A program made the translations under genes and the position numbers. A DNA stretch of 64,000 bases from assembly GCA_016704305.1 (NCBI GenBank), contig JADJAL010000033.1:1-64000 (forward strand). The letters are read 5' to 3'. Below, piece after piece: positions 44,715-53,110 of the stretch (positions within the stretch are counted from its first letter, which is position 1; every line of letters starts with the position of its first letter). A model generated the notes under the pieces. That model was given only the letters and a program-made list of their open reading frames with translations, was not told the origin of the DNA and ran no database searches. The stretch is from Haliea sp. (GTDB lineage Bacteria > Pseudomonadota > Gammaproteobacteria > Pseudomonadales > Halieaceae).

Positions 44715-45902
44715 ATGTCCAACGAAATCGCCATCCTCGGCGTCGGCATGCACCCCTGGGGCAAATGGGGCCACAACTTTGTACAGTACGGCGTGGCCGC
44801 GGCCCGTGAAGCGCTGGCGGATGCCGGTGTACCGTGGCAGGACATCACCTATGTGTCCGGCGGCGCCACCATCCGCTGCGGCTACCCGGGCTATGTCGCC
44901 GGCGCCACGTTCGCACAGGCGCTGGGCTGGCAGGGCGCGGAAGTAAATACCTCGTACGCGGCGTGTGCATCGGGTTCGCAGGCACTGGCCGCCGCACGCA
45001 ACAAAATACTCGCCGGCGAGTGCGAGGTCGCGCTGGTCGTCGGCGCCGACACCACGCCCAAGGGCTTTCTGGCTCCGGCCGGCGGCTATCGCCCCGATGA
45101 CCCGGACTGGGTGCGCTTCTACCTCGGCATCACCAATCCCACGTATTTTGCGCTGTACGCGCGCCGCCGCATGGATCTCGACGGCGATACGCTGGCCGAT
45201 TTTGCCGCCGTCAAAGTGAAGAACTCGCGGGTGGGCAGCAAGAATCCGCTCGCCCGTTATCGCAAAATTTATACACCTGAAGACGTCGCGGCATCGGCAA
45301 TGGTGGCCGACCCGTTGCGCCTGATGGATATCTGCGCCACCAGCGACGGCGGCGCGGCCATCATTGTCTCCAGCCTGGAATACGCGCGCAAAATCGGCAA
45401 GGCCAACGCGCCGCGCGTGGCGGCGATCTCGCTGGTGACACCGACTTTCGCCAGCTCCGTGGTGGAAATGCCGGACATCGCCACGGATTCAGCAGCGGCC
45501 GCCGGCGTCGAGGCGCACGCCTACCGCGCCAGCATTCCACTCAAGGCGTATGAACAGGCGGGCATCGGTCCCGAGGATATCAGCCTGGCGGAGGTGTACG
45601 ACCTCTCCACCGCGCTGGAACTGGACTGGATTGAAGATTTGCAATTGGCGCCGCGCGGCGAAGCGGCAGCGCTTCTGCGCGCCGGCGACACGGCGCTCGG
45701 CGGCAGGATTCCGGTCAACGTGTCCGGCGGCCTCGCCTGCTTTGGTGAGGCGGTGCCGGCGCAGGCGCTGTCCCAGGTCTGCGAACTCACCTGGCAGCTG
45801 CGCGGCCAGGCCGGTGACCGCCAGGTGGAAGGTGCCAAAGTCGGGATCACCGCCAACCAGGGTTTGTTTGGCCATGGCAGCTCGGTGATCGTCAAGAAAT
45901 GA
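44715..45902 (+). CDS. Thiolase-family lipid-transfer (SCP-x/Ltp2-like) protein
   Basis: 395-aa thiolase superfamily protein from the ATG at 44715 (MSNEIAILGVGMHPWGK). The nucleophile region NTSYAACASGSQALAAA retains Cys, and C-terminal VNVSGGLACFGEAVPA and GHGSSVI match the SCP2-thiolase/Ltp group. With its DUF35 partner it may be a retro-aldolase or thiolase acting on a CoA-linked sterol or branched chain, as ChsH2-Ltp2 does for steroid side chains; this is by analogy only. Ends near a strong terminator shared with convergent katG. Confidence 0.85.
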   Translation: MSNEIAILGVGMHPWGKWGHNFVQYGVAAAREALADAGVPWQDITYVSGGATIRCGYPGYVAGATFAQALGWQGAEVNTSYAACASGSQALAAARNKILAGECEVALVVGADTTPKGFLAPAGGYRPDDPDWVRFYLGITNPTYFALYARRRMDLDGDTLADFAAVKVKNSRVGSKNPLARYRKIYTPEDVAASAMVADPLRLMDICATSDGGAAIIVSSLEYARKIGKANAPRVAAISLVTPTFASSVVEMPDIATDSAAAAGVEAHAYRASIPLKAYEQAGIGPEDISLAEVYDLSTALELDWIEDLQLAPRGEAAALLRAGDTALGGRIPVNVSGGLACFGEAVPAQALSQVCELTWQLRGQAGDRQVEGAKVGITANQGLFGHGSSVIVKK

Positions 45903-46066
45903 GTCTGCCAACCTTGATCCTCATACAGCGGTGACCAGTCCACGACAATCACAGGCTCGACCCGTCCGTTCCACGGGGTTGTGGTGAGGGCTTTGTAAAT
46001 TCGCCGGCATTCACGGAACACATCGGGTTGGCCGCCAATCGATCCATGCGTTTGATAATGTGTTTA

Positions 46067-46092
46067 AAAGCGCCGTGTTAGCACGGCGCTTT
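46067..46092 (-). terminator. Strong intrinsic terminator for katG
   Basis: AAAGCGCCGTG (46067-46077) and CACGGCGCTTT (46082-46092) form an 11-bp perfect stem with a 4-base TTAG loop. On the minus strand the stem is followed by further T and A residues (TTTTAAACA), so it most likely ends katG transcripts 25 bp past the stop; it may also stop reads from the thiolase side. Confidence 0.8.
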
Positions 46093-46117
46093 CTGATAGC
46101 TTACCAATAACAATGAA

Positions 46118-48346
46118 TCAGGAATGATGTAGATCAAAACGATCCAGCGCCATTACTTTGCTCCAAGCGGCAACAAAGTCAGTGATAAATTGCGCATTGT
46201 CAGTGGCATAGGCTTCTGCCACTGCACGCAACTCTGAGTTTGATCCAAAAACGAGATCTACCGGTGTGGCAGTCCATTTTAGATCATTGCTAGTGCGGTC
46301 TCTCCCTTCATAAAGCCCTTCCGTCTTTGCCGATTTCACCCACACGGTGGACATATCCAACAAGTTGACAAAAAACTTGTTATCCAGAGTTCCGGGGTTA
46401 GCCGTAAATACGCCGGATTGAGTTTCTCCAGTATTCGCATTGAGTACACGCATGCCACCGAGCAACGCTGTCATTTCTGGTACGGTCAGTGTGAGCAGAT
46501 CAGCTTTCTCAACCAGCATGTTTGTCGGCGAGCCGTAACTGGTGTCGCTGTAATAGTTTCGGAACGCATCTGCAGTCGGTTCCAGCACGGCAAATGCGCT
46601 GACATCAGTCATCTGCTGCGATGTATCAGTGCGCCCTGGCGTAAACGGCACTGCAACGTTGACACCGGCTGTCTTGGCCGCTTGCTCCACCGCTGCAGCG
46701 CCACCCAAAACAATCACATCCGCCAGTGAAACACGCTTGCCACTCGACAGGGATTTGTTGAAGTCTTCCTGAACCTTGGTAAGTGCTTTCAACACTGCAG
46801 CCAATTCCGTGGGATTGTTAACTGCCCAATCCCTCTGGGGCAGCAGTTGTATCCGCGCGCCATTAGCGCCACCGCGCATGTCGGAACTGCGATAAGTCGA
46901 GGCGGATGCCCAGGCTGTTCCAACCAGCTCTGGTATGGTCAAACCGGATTTGAGAATACTCGCCTTGAGCTTCGCCGCGTCATTGGCGTCAATCAGTTTG
47001 TAATCAACCGCCGGGACAGGATCCTGCCAGATAAACACTTCGTCCGGAATTTCGTTACCCACATAGCGCGTGCGTGGACCCAGGTCGCGATGGGTCAGCT
47101 TGAACCAGGCCTTGGCAAACGCGAGATCGAACTCCTTTGGATTCTTCAGGAAACGTTCGGCAATCGCTCTATAGCTCGGGTCTTCCTTGAGTGCAAGATC
47201 CGTGGTGAACATGATCGGCGCATGCCGCTTATCTGGGTCGTGAGCATCCGGCACCATGTTTGCCACAGATTCATCCGTTGGAATCCACTGCGTTGCTCCA
47301 GCCGGGCTCTTGGCCTTTTTCCAATCGAACCTGAAGAGGTTATCGAGGTAGAGTGTGGACCAAGCAGTGGGTGTCGATGTCCAGGCACCTTCCAGGCCAC
47401 TGGTCATGGCGTCCGCTCCCGTGCCGGTGCCACATTTATTCTTCCAGCCAAGACCTTGCTGTTCGATAGGGGCGTCTGCAGGAGCTGGACCTATGCAGTC
47501 AGCGGGTTTGGCACCGTGAGCCTTGCCCAAGGTGTGTCCGCCGGCGATAAGTGCAACGGTCTCCTCATCGTTCATCGCCATGCGGCCAAACGCCTCACGT
47601 ATGTCTGCGGCCGCAGAGAGTGGATCGCTATTGCCATTGGGTCCCTCAGGATTCACATAGATCAGACCCATCTGCACAGCGGCCAGCGGTTTTTCCAGAT
47701 TGCCGTCTTTGTCGTAGCGCTTGTCGTTCGCGAGCCACTTGGTTTCGGAACCCCAGTAAACGGTATCCGACTCCCAGTCGTCGACACGCCCGCCGGCGAA
47801 GCCGATAGTTTCAAAACCCATGGATTCCAGTGAGACGTTGCCCGCCAGTGTCATCAGGTCGCCCCAGGAGACACTGCGCCCGTATTTTTGCTTGACTGGC
47901 CACAGTAGGCGGCGCGCCTTGTCCAGGCTGACATTGTCTGGCCAGCTGTTAAGCGGCAGAAAGCGTTGCTGGGCTCCATCAGCGCCACCGCGGCCATCAC
48001 TCACACGGTAGGTACCTGCGCCGTGCCAGGCCATTCTAATCATCAGTCCGCCATAGGTGCCCCAATCTGCCGGCCACCAGTCCTGTGAATTTTTCAGTGT
48101 TGTCGCAATGTCCTGTTTCAGCGCATCAAGATCAACACTGGCGAATGCTTTGGCGTAATCGAAATCTTCGCCGTAGGGGTTAGATCGGTCATCATTGGCG
48201 CGAAGAGGTTGGAGGTCCAGAGTTTCCGGCCACCAGAACTGGGCAGTCCTGTTCATTTCCTCCGCAGCCTGGGCGCTTGCCGACGCTACTGCGGTGCTTA
48301 TAGCAACTGCAAGAGCGGTGAATAGAGGTATTGATATTTTCAACAT
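46118..48346 (-). CDS. katG: Catalase-peroxidase with signal peptide (periplasmic type)
   Basis: 742-aa heme catalase-peroxidase. The start MLKISIPLFTALAVAISTAV with cleavage near AQAAEE indicates export, as in KatP/KatG2 types, unlike cytoplasmic KatG. Distal heme site LMIRMAWHGAGTYR has the Arg, Trp and His; the proximal site is IAGGHTLGKAHGA. The adduct Tyr lies in GLIYVNPEGPNG. A second, degenerate heme-less C-terminal domain begins around residue 440. The base composition is lower in GC than the neighbours. ATG at 48346 was preferred over a start 13 codons upstream. Confidence 0.92.
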   Translation of the reverse strand: MLKISIPLFTALAVAISTAVASASAQAAEEMNRTAQFWWPETLDLQPLRANDDRSNPYGEDFDYAKAFASVDLDALKQDIATTLKNSQDWWPADWGTYGGLMIRMAWHGAGTYRVSDGRGGADGAQQRFLPLNSWPDNVSLDKARRLLWPVKQKYGRSVSWGDLMTLAGNVSLESMGFETIGFAGGRVDDWESDTVYWGSETKWLANDKRYDKDGNLEKPLAAVQMGLIYVNPEGPNGNSDPLSAAADIREAFGRMAMNDEETVALIAGGHTLGKAHGAKPADCIGPAPADAPIEQQGLGWKNKCGTGTGADAMTSGLEGAWTSTPTAWSTLYLDNLFRFDWKKAKSPAGATQWIPTDESVANMVPDAHDPDKRHAPIMFTTDLALKEDPSYRAIAERFLKNPKEFDLAFAKAWFKLTHRDLGPRTRYVGNEIPDEVFIWQDPVPAVDYKLIDANDAAKLKASILKSGLTIPELVGTAWASASTYRSSDMRGGANGARIQLLPQRDWAVNNPTELAAVLKALTKVQEDFNKSLSSGKRVSLADVIVLGGAAAVEQAAKTAGVNVAVPFTPGRTDTSQQMTDVSAFAVLEPTADAFRNYYSDTSYGSPTNMLVEKADLLTLTVPEMTALLGGMRVLNANTGETQSGVFTANPGTLDNKFFVNLLDMSTVWVKSAKTEGLYEGRDRTSNDLKWTATPVDLVFGSNSELRAVAEAYATDNAQFITDFVAAWSKVMALDRFDLHHS

Positions 48347-48668
48347 AGGAATTGCCCTCCCGAGCATAACAATTAGCAAGCACACACGATTCAGTGCCTC
48401 AATGCCGATGGGTACATTGATTCCAATTGAAGTGGATATTCAATTCCACTAGACACTAGTTTGATGCGTATGTGAGTGTCTGTGCGTTGTCGAACATAAG
48501 CTGCTGTCTGGTGGATCGCCCGGGACCGGCAAGATAATGCAGCGTTGTGTGCGTAAGCGAACAGACTCAGCAATGCCCGGTTACCCACTATGAATAGTCT
48601 GAAACTGGCGCACCTGTGTTAGAACAAAAGCGCCGACGAAAACGATCCATTCCATCAGGACTATTGTG
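48347..48668. promoter_or_regulatory. Region between katG and cytochrome b561 genes
   Basis: 322 bp with no gene. It contains AGTGGA-tattcaat-TCCACT (48431-48450), a 6-bp dyad with 8-base spacer, ~85 bp upstream of katG and a plausible regulator site; it does not fit a consensus OxyR or Fur box that I can confirm. CTAGACACTAGT follows. Nothing else recognised. Confidence 0.4.
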
Positions 48669-49460
48669 ATGAAGCACCAATCTGACATGACCGACCACAA
48701 ATCCTACCAGGTATGGGATGTGCCCACGCGGTGCTTTCACTGGATCAATGTGCTGTGTGTGCTGTTGCTTGTCGGGTTCGGCCTGGTGATCCTGAACGCA
48801 GGTGCACTGGAGATTACCAGCGCCGGCAAGATACTGCTGAAGACCTTGCACGTAAGCGTTGGTTATGTGTTTGCGGTGAATATCGCTGTGCGGCTTGTCT
48901 GGGGCTTCCTGGGCAACCGTCACGCGCGCTGGAGCCAGATGTTGCCGGGCGGCAAGGGCTACTTCCAACGCGTGCGTAGCTACAGCGCTGCGTTTATCGC
49001 GGGCGCACCCCAGTCCTATCTCGGTCACAATCCGCTGGGACGGATTGCGATCACCGGATTGCTGCTGGTCATGATCGTGCAGGCGTCGACTGGCCTGCTG
49101 CTGGCCGGCACCGACATATACTATCCGCCTTTCGGTTCCTGGATCGCACATTGGATTGCCGCAGCCGGCGTCGACCCCGCTACGCTAAAACCGTACTCGC
49201 CCGATATGTATGACAAGGCATCGTATGCTGACATGAGGTCACTGCATGAGCCCTTCGCTCTGATCCATCTCTACGGCTTCTACCTACTTGCTGCCGGCAT
49301 CCTGATCCATATCGCAGCGGTGGTGATCACGGAATTGCGCGAAGGCGGTGGATTGACATCGGCCATGATCAGCGGACGCAAAGTACTGAAGGGAACACCG
49401 GTCGATGCGGTGGATACCGAGCCCGTTAATACGGAGCGCAATGGCCGAAAGTGGACCTGA
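48669..49460 (+). CDS. Cytochrome b561-family membrane protein
   Basis: 263-aa integral membrane protein with about four main helices (VLCVLLLVGFGLVIL, VSVGYVFAVNIAVRLVWGFL, ITGLLLVMIVQASTGLLLAG, LIHLYGFYLLAAGILIHIAAVV). His residues in RCFHWIN, LHVSVG, LHEPF and LIHLYG/ILIHI are candidate heme b ligands. It matches the diheme cytochrome b561/Ni-Fe hydrogenase b-type family, usually a membrane electron carrier to a periplasmic cytochrome c. ATG at 48669; a GTG just before is also possible. No redox partner directly adjacent. Confidence 0.85.
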   Translation: MKHQSDMTDHKSYQVWDVPTRCFHWINVLCVLLLVGFGLVILNAGALEITSAGKILLKTLHVSVGYVFAVNIAVRLVWGFLGNRHARWSQMLPGGKGYFQRVRSYSAAFIAGAPQSYLGHNPLGRIAITGLLLVMIVQASTGLLLAGTDIYYPPFGSWIAHWIAAAGVDPATLKPYSPDMYDKASYADMRSLHEPFALIHLYGFYLLAAGILIHIAAVVITELREGGGLTSAMISGRKVLKGTPVDAVDTEPVNTERNGRKWT

Positions 49461-49675
49461 CATTGTTGGCCATCAAGCTAGCTGGGCTCACCCCTCCCAC
49501 GATCGCATAGCCGTTGAGGGCATTCATGTACTTAATAGCAATGAACCTTTGGTTCTTGGCAATTCAGGGGAAATAAACTCTCCCTATGTGCGATTGCGCA
49601 CCGAAACAGCTGGAAGAACGCGCTCAAACTGTACTCAGCCCGATCGCGCCCTGCGCTCGCTCAAGGAGAATTCTT

Positions 49676-49903
49676 GTGAATGTAAAAACCCAACTAGCAG
49701 TCGCGTTGCTTGCAGCTTGTAGCGCCCTCAGCCTCGCCGGTTGTGCAACTGAATACATCATCGCTACCACGGATGGCCGCATGATCACCACGAATGAAAA
49801 GCCAGAATTGGACGACGAAACCGGCATGTTGCACTATGAGGACGAAGCGGGCCGCGACCAGCAGATCAAGCAAGACGACGTCAAACAGATGATCGAACGC
49901 TAA
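49676..49903 (+). CDS. YgdI/YgdR-family small lipoprotein
   Basis: 75-aa lipoprotein. GTG at 49676 has AAGGAG seven bases upstream and gives signal peptide MNVKTQLAVALLAACSALS with lipobox LAGC. The mature ~50 residues match the SH3-like DUF903 fold of YgdI/YgdR (EYIIATTDGRMITTNEKPEL, YEDEAGRDQQIKQDDVKQM). Abundant small outer-membrane lipoproteins of unknown function. The upstream in-frame extension is rejected because of the RBS. Confidence 0.88.
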   Translation: MNVKTQLAVALLAACSALSLAGCATEYIIATTDGRMITTNEKPELDDETGMLHYEDEAGRDQQIKQDDVKQMIER

Positions 49904-50088
49904 GATTTCGAATAAATAGGAGCCGGAGGGGCTGGTTTCGCAGCTCGCTCACTGCACCATTTGTCAGCCCTTCGCCACGACTGTCAGTGACATGAGCAGT
50001 CAGTCTTTCCATCTCTTGATCCAGCGGGAGGCACGCGTTGGTCCTTCGCCAGAAGAAACTCGAACATCTTCGCAGAGCTCATTGCTGA

Positions 50089-50406
50089 TTATTCGTTGCT
50101 TTCCCACATAACAGCGCAGTTTTCGTGTGCCGCAGCCTCGAGCAATTCAATCAGCGGGAGGGCCCGATGCGAAATACTGACGACCGGCTCCTCGCCCTCC
50201 TCCCCGTCCTCTGCCGCCGCGTTTGGCTGCCTTGACCGCGCGGGATCGACAGCCGCCTTTAGCCGTTCCAAGGCCGCCTGAACGTCTTGCGCATACAGAG
50301 CACTCGGCATGGTACTACCGCGCCCCATCATTTTGAGCAGGCCTATCGCGACGTCGCCGAACATCGTTACATCCCCATGGGCCGGGGTGGAAAAGGTGAC
50401 TAGCAT
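50089..50406 (-). CDS. DUF1840 protein
   Basis: 105-aa soluble protein from ATG 50406 (MLVTFSTPAHGDVTMFGDVAIGLLKMMG); a GTG two codons upstream is also possible. The start and the VQAALERLKAAVD helix followed by an acidic linker and RALPLIELLEAAAHENCAVMW match DUF1840. Function unknown. Stands alone. Confidence 0.85.
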   Translation of the reverse strand: MLVTFSTPAHGDVTMFGDVAIGLLKMMGRGSTMPSALYAQDVQAALERLKAAVDPARSRQPNAAAEDGEEGEEPVVSISHRALPLIELLEAAAHENCAVMWESNE

Positions 50407-51083
50407 GCGCACTTCCTCATATTGAAATTCAGGGTCTGGCAGGCGTTCCCGTCTCCCGCAGTGGCAAGTTCACCTTCGCATATTTCCAGCGCCAGTTATA
50501 CAGGGTGTGTAGCGAATACTACTCCCGGATTTGCGAAACATCCGGCGGCATGGTCACGCGCACGCAGGGCTCTTGCGCCCGATGTAGCTGCGTGTGAGCT
50601 TGCCGCGCTGGACGATGTCGGCATACGAGATCGATCGGGCACCAGCGCTAACCGTGCTGTTGCGCGCAGTGCAGGCCGCTTCTTTCTTGCGACCCGGATT
50701 TACCCTCGCGTTAAATACCCTCCTGGAAAGGTATTTATCGGCTGATGGGATATCGACAAGGCAACGTGGTGTGCTTCGGCGCTATTGGCTAAATATTGAT
50801 AATGACCTTGAGTGCCTTCGTGACTGCATCGCCCTCTTTGAATGCGGTGACGGCCGAGCCGACCTCGTCAACAACTCCCACGCCCTCACGGCCAAGGATG
50901 CGTCCCGGCGTGGAGGTCGGCCAGTCGCCCTTGAGGATATGCAGGTCAGTGCTGCAGATTATTGTGCATGTCACCTTCACGATGGCGTCGATGGGCGCGG
51001 CGAGACTCGGCTTGGGCCGATCCTGCATTGCATAAACACGAGAGATCGTGTCTGTCAGCTTTATATGAACACCCCTGTAGCTG
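50407..51083. other. Gene-poor stretch with gene remnants
   Basis: 677 bp without an intact gene. On the minus strand 50820-51025 encodes an alcohol dehydrogenase fragment (separate entry). On the plus strand 50570-50640 has a short ARRALA...ELAALDDVGIRD stretch that weakly recalls DUF1127 C-termini but lacks the normal core. The rest is uninterpreted. Base composition looks like old, decaying sequence. Confidence 0.5.
50820..51025 (-). pseudogene. Remnant of a zinc-dependent alcohol dehydrogenase
   Basis: About 68 residues match the N-terminal part of a class of zinc alcohol dehydrogenases: DRPKPSLAAPIDAIVKV, ICSTDLHILKGDWPTSTPGR, ILGREGVGVVDEVGSAVTAF. The usual second zinc ligand in GHEGVG is replaced by Arg (GREG), and the frame stops soon after FKEGDAV. 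The missing catalytic and Rossmann parts are not found on either side. A decayed gene. Confidence 0.65.
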
Positions 51084-51773
51084 TCAGACACCGACATCAA
51101 AAGCAATCCCGACCAGGGCGGTCACAACCATAGCGAGCGCGCCCCAAAAAGTAACCCTCGCCACGCCTACATAAATTCTGGCGCCACTCAAATACGAAGA
51201 CAATCCGCCCAGAAGTGCGAGAAAAACCAGTGAAAAGACAGCGATAACCAAGGACAAATTGCTGGCGGTATAAAAATACGCGACGAGCAGGGGTAGCAAT
51301 GCACCCAGCGTAAAACTCAGTGCCGAAGAAAACGCTGCCGTCAACGGTTGTGCTTGTGTCAGCTCGGAAATGCCAATCTCATCACGAGCGTGGGCACCTA
51401 ACGCATCATGATCCATCAATTGCCTCGCAACGATTGCCGACAACGCCGAGTCAACGCCACGCTCGCGATAGATTTCGGCTAACTCGAATACTTCCTCCTC
51501 ATAATCCTTGTCCAGAGCGTCCTTTTCTTGCACCAGGTCAGATTTTTCCGTATCGGCCTGAGAGCATACGGATACGTATTCACCCGCCGCCATAGAAATG
51601 GCACCGGCCACCAGGCCTGCTGTACCGGCGATCATAATGGCGCTGTGTCCTGAATTTGCCGCTGCAACGCCAATAATCAGGCTTGCTGTGGAGACTATGC
51701 CGTCATTGGCACCCAAAACTGCGGCGCGTAACCAGCCGACCCGGTGTTGTCGATGATGCTCCTGGTGCGGCAT
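51084..51773 (-). CDS. VIT1/CCC1-family iron/manganese transporter
   Basis: 229-aa membrane protein. The first helix region LRAAVLGANDGIVSTASLIIGVAAANSG is the family signature; five spans total, with GAISMAAGEYVSVCSQADTEKSDL (a cytoplasmic metal-binding helix follows, rich in Glu: KDYEEEVFELAEIY). C-terminal helices LVVIAVF and WGALAMVVTALVGI end the protein. Family members move Fe2+ or Mn2+ out of the cytosol. No ferritin-like domain is attached. Single-gene unit. Confidence 0.92.
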   Translation of the reverse strand: MPHQEHHRQHRVGWLRAAVLGANDGIVSTASLIIGVAAANSGHSAIMIAGTAGLVAGAISMAAGEYVSVCSQADTEKSDLVQEKDALDKDYEEEVFELAEIYRERGVDSALSAIVARQLMDHDALGAHARDEIGISELTQAQPLTAAFSSALSFTLGALLPLLVAYFYTASNLSLVIAVFSLVFLALLGGLSSYLSGARIYVGVARVTFWGALAMVVTALVGIAFDVGV

Positions 51774-52077
51774 TTCTGGTTAGCCCCTCGGTTTCAGGTA
51801 CAAAGTGCACTGTTACACCGCCATGCATAAGCATGGCACACATCGCCTGATAGAAAAGGAAAAAGTTCTTCCAGAAAATGGAATCACCAGTGTGATTCTG
51901 AAACGACGCCTTCCTCAAATACGACCGCGTCACTCCAGGGGATAAACGAGATAAACGACCTCATCGAGCACATGCAGGTACGCATCACCGAGGGGCAACG
52001 CGTGTTTCGTGTCAATTTTGGGGATACATTTTTCCGAGTCTGGAGGAGTTCACGTGTCGATAGCCTTCGAGCACGTC
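51774..52077. other. Intergenic stretch, no gene identified
   Basis: 304 bp between the VIT1 and OsmC genes. Plus-strand 51955-52070 has an open stretch reading INDLIEHMQVRITEGQRVF and VNFGDTFFRVWRS, preceded by another frame with LIEKEKVLPENGI; neither has a convincing start or known relative. Could be a broken small gene or nothing. Confidence 0.3.
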
Positions 52078-52503
52078 TCAAACTTCCAGCGTCGCATCCA
52101 TCGTAACCTGCGCCCTCAGCAGCTTGGACACAGGACACCCTACCTTGGCCTGGTTCGCGATCTCCTGGAACTTTACATCATCTGCTGGTTGAACCTTCGC
52201 GGTGACGGTGAGATGGCTTGTCGTGATCTCGTAGCCGTCACCGACTTTTTCCAATGTTACTGCTGCGTGCGTTTCGATGCGCTCCACTGTCATCCCGGCC
52301 TCGCCGAGCATCTTGGAGAGCGCCATCGAAAAGCAGCCTGCATGCGCCGCGCCGATCAACTCTTCCGGGTTCGTGCCCTTGCCGTCCTGGAAGCGTGCTT
52401 TGAATCCATACGGCACCTGCTTGAGGACGCCCGTCTCTGTGGAAATGGTGCCGCCACCATCCCTGATGTCACCCAGCCATACTGCCCATGCTTTCTTGAT
52501 CAT
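52078..52503 (-). CDS. OsmC-family peroxiredoxin
   Basis: 141-aa OsmC/Ohr-fold thiol peroxidase that reduces organic hydroperoxides. GFKARFQDGKGTNPEELIGAAHAGCFSMALS contains the first reactive Cys after Glu, and the second lies in KVGCPVSKLL. The N-terminal IKKAWAVWLGDIRDGGGTIST matches E. coli OsmC rather than Ohr. ATG at 52503. Single gene, no regulator next to it. Confidence 0.93.
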   Translation of the reverse strand: MIKKAWAVWLGDIRDGGGTISTETGVLKQVPYGFKARFQDGKGTNPEELIGAAHAGCFSMALSKMLGEAGMTVERIETHAAVTLEKVGDGYEITTSHLTVTAKVQPADDVKFQEIANQAKVGCPVSKLLRAQVTMDATLEV

Positions 52504-52702
52504 GACGTTTCAAGCCTCTGTTGTGTTGGAGAGCCGTAGAATGCTCCTGGCAAATCACGGTGAGGTCGGAACGCCAGTAGACCCGTTTGAGTACGCGATG
52601 TCTGTTCAGTATCGAACACAGGATCGTATTTGCTCAATGACTTGATTACTGGATTCTGGCGCCGTCAACACCTGTTTGAGAACAGCGGGATGGCTCGTCC
52701 GC

Positions 52703-53110
52703 TCAGCGCTCCCGCACCGAGGCCTGCTTGAGGAACGCGATCAGGTCGGCGCGCTGCTGGGCATCGGGCACGCCGAGACTCATCATTGTTGAATCCGGGA
52801 ACATCGCCATCGGGTTTTCCAGCCAGGCGAACATGAACTCCGGTGTCCACACAAACTGGGCGTCCTTGAACGTCTGCGAGTAATAGTCAAAGCCGGGCTG
52901 CTTGCCAGCGACCTTGCCGAAAATCCGGTGCAGGTTCGGGCCGTTGTTGTGCCCCATCGCGGCTTCTGCGTAATGGCAGGTGCGGCAGGGGCCGAAGAGC
53001 AGCCTGCCGTTCGCAGGGTCACCCGTCGGCATGGACTGCTGCGCTGTCAACGGTGCCGCCGAAAGCAGCAAGCTCCAGCCCAACGCCAGCGCAACCCGCA
53101 CGCGACTCAT
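52703..53110 (-). CDS. Exported c-type cytochrome
   Basis: 135-aa class I cytochrome c. Signal peptide to LTAQQ; single heme motif CRTCH at about residues 42-46; axial Met probably in one of MFPDSTMMSLG. Overlaps the flavoprotein gene stop by ATGA, so the cytochrome is probably the electron acceptor for that Tat-exported flavoenzyme. Similar to small cytochrome c550-type proteins. Confidence 0.88.
   Translation of the reverse strand: MSRVRVALALGWSLLLSAAPLTAQQSMPTGDPANGRLLFGPCRTCHYAEAAMGHNNGPNLHRIFGKVAGKQPGFDYYSQTFKDAQFVWTPEFMFAWLENPMAMFPDSTMMSLGVPDAQQRADLIAFLKQASVRER

Noticed and set aside
46847..47833. 328-codon plus-strand open frame inside katG
   Set aside because: Antisense shadow of the catalase-peroxidase; no family sense and no RBS.
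50422..50745. 107-codon open frame as a DUF1127-like gene
   Set aside because: Only a short ARRALA...LDDVGIRD stretch is reminiscent; the rest is low-quality and the signature core is missing.
51884..52138. 84-codon minus-strand open frame
   Set aside because: Overlaps the OsmC 3' end and has no recognisable features or RBS.
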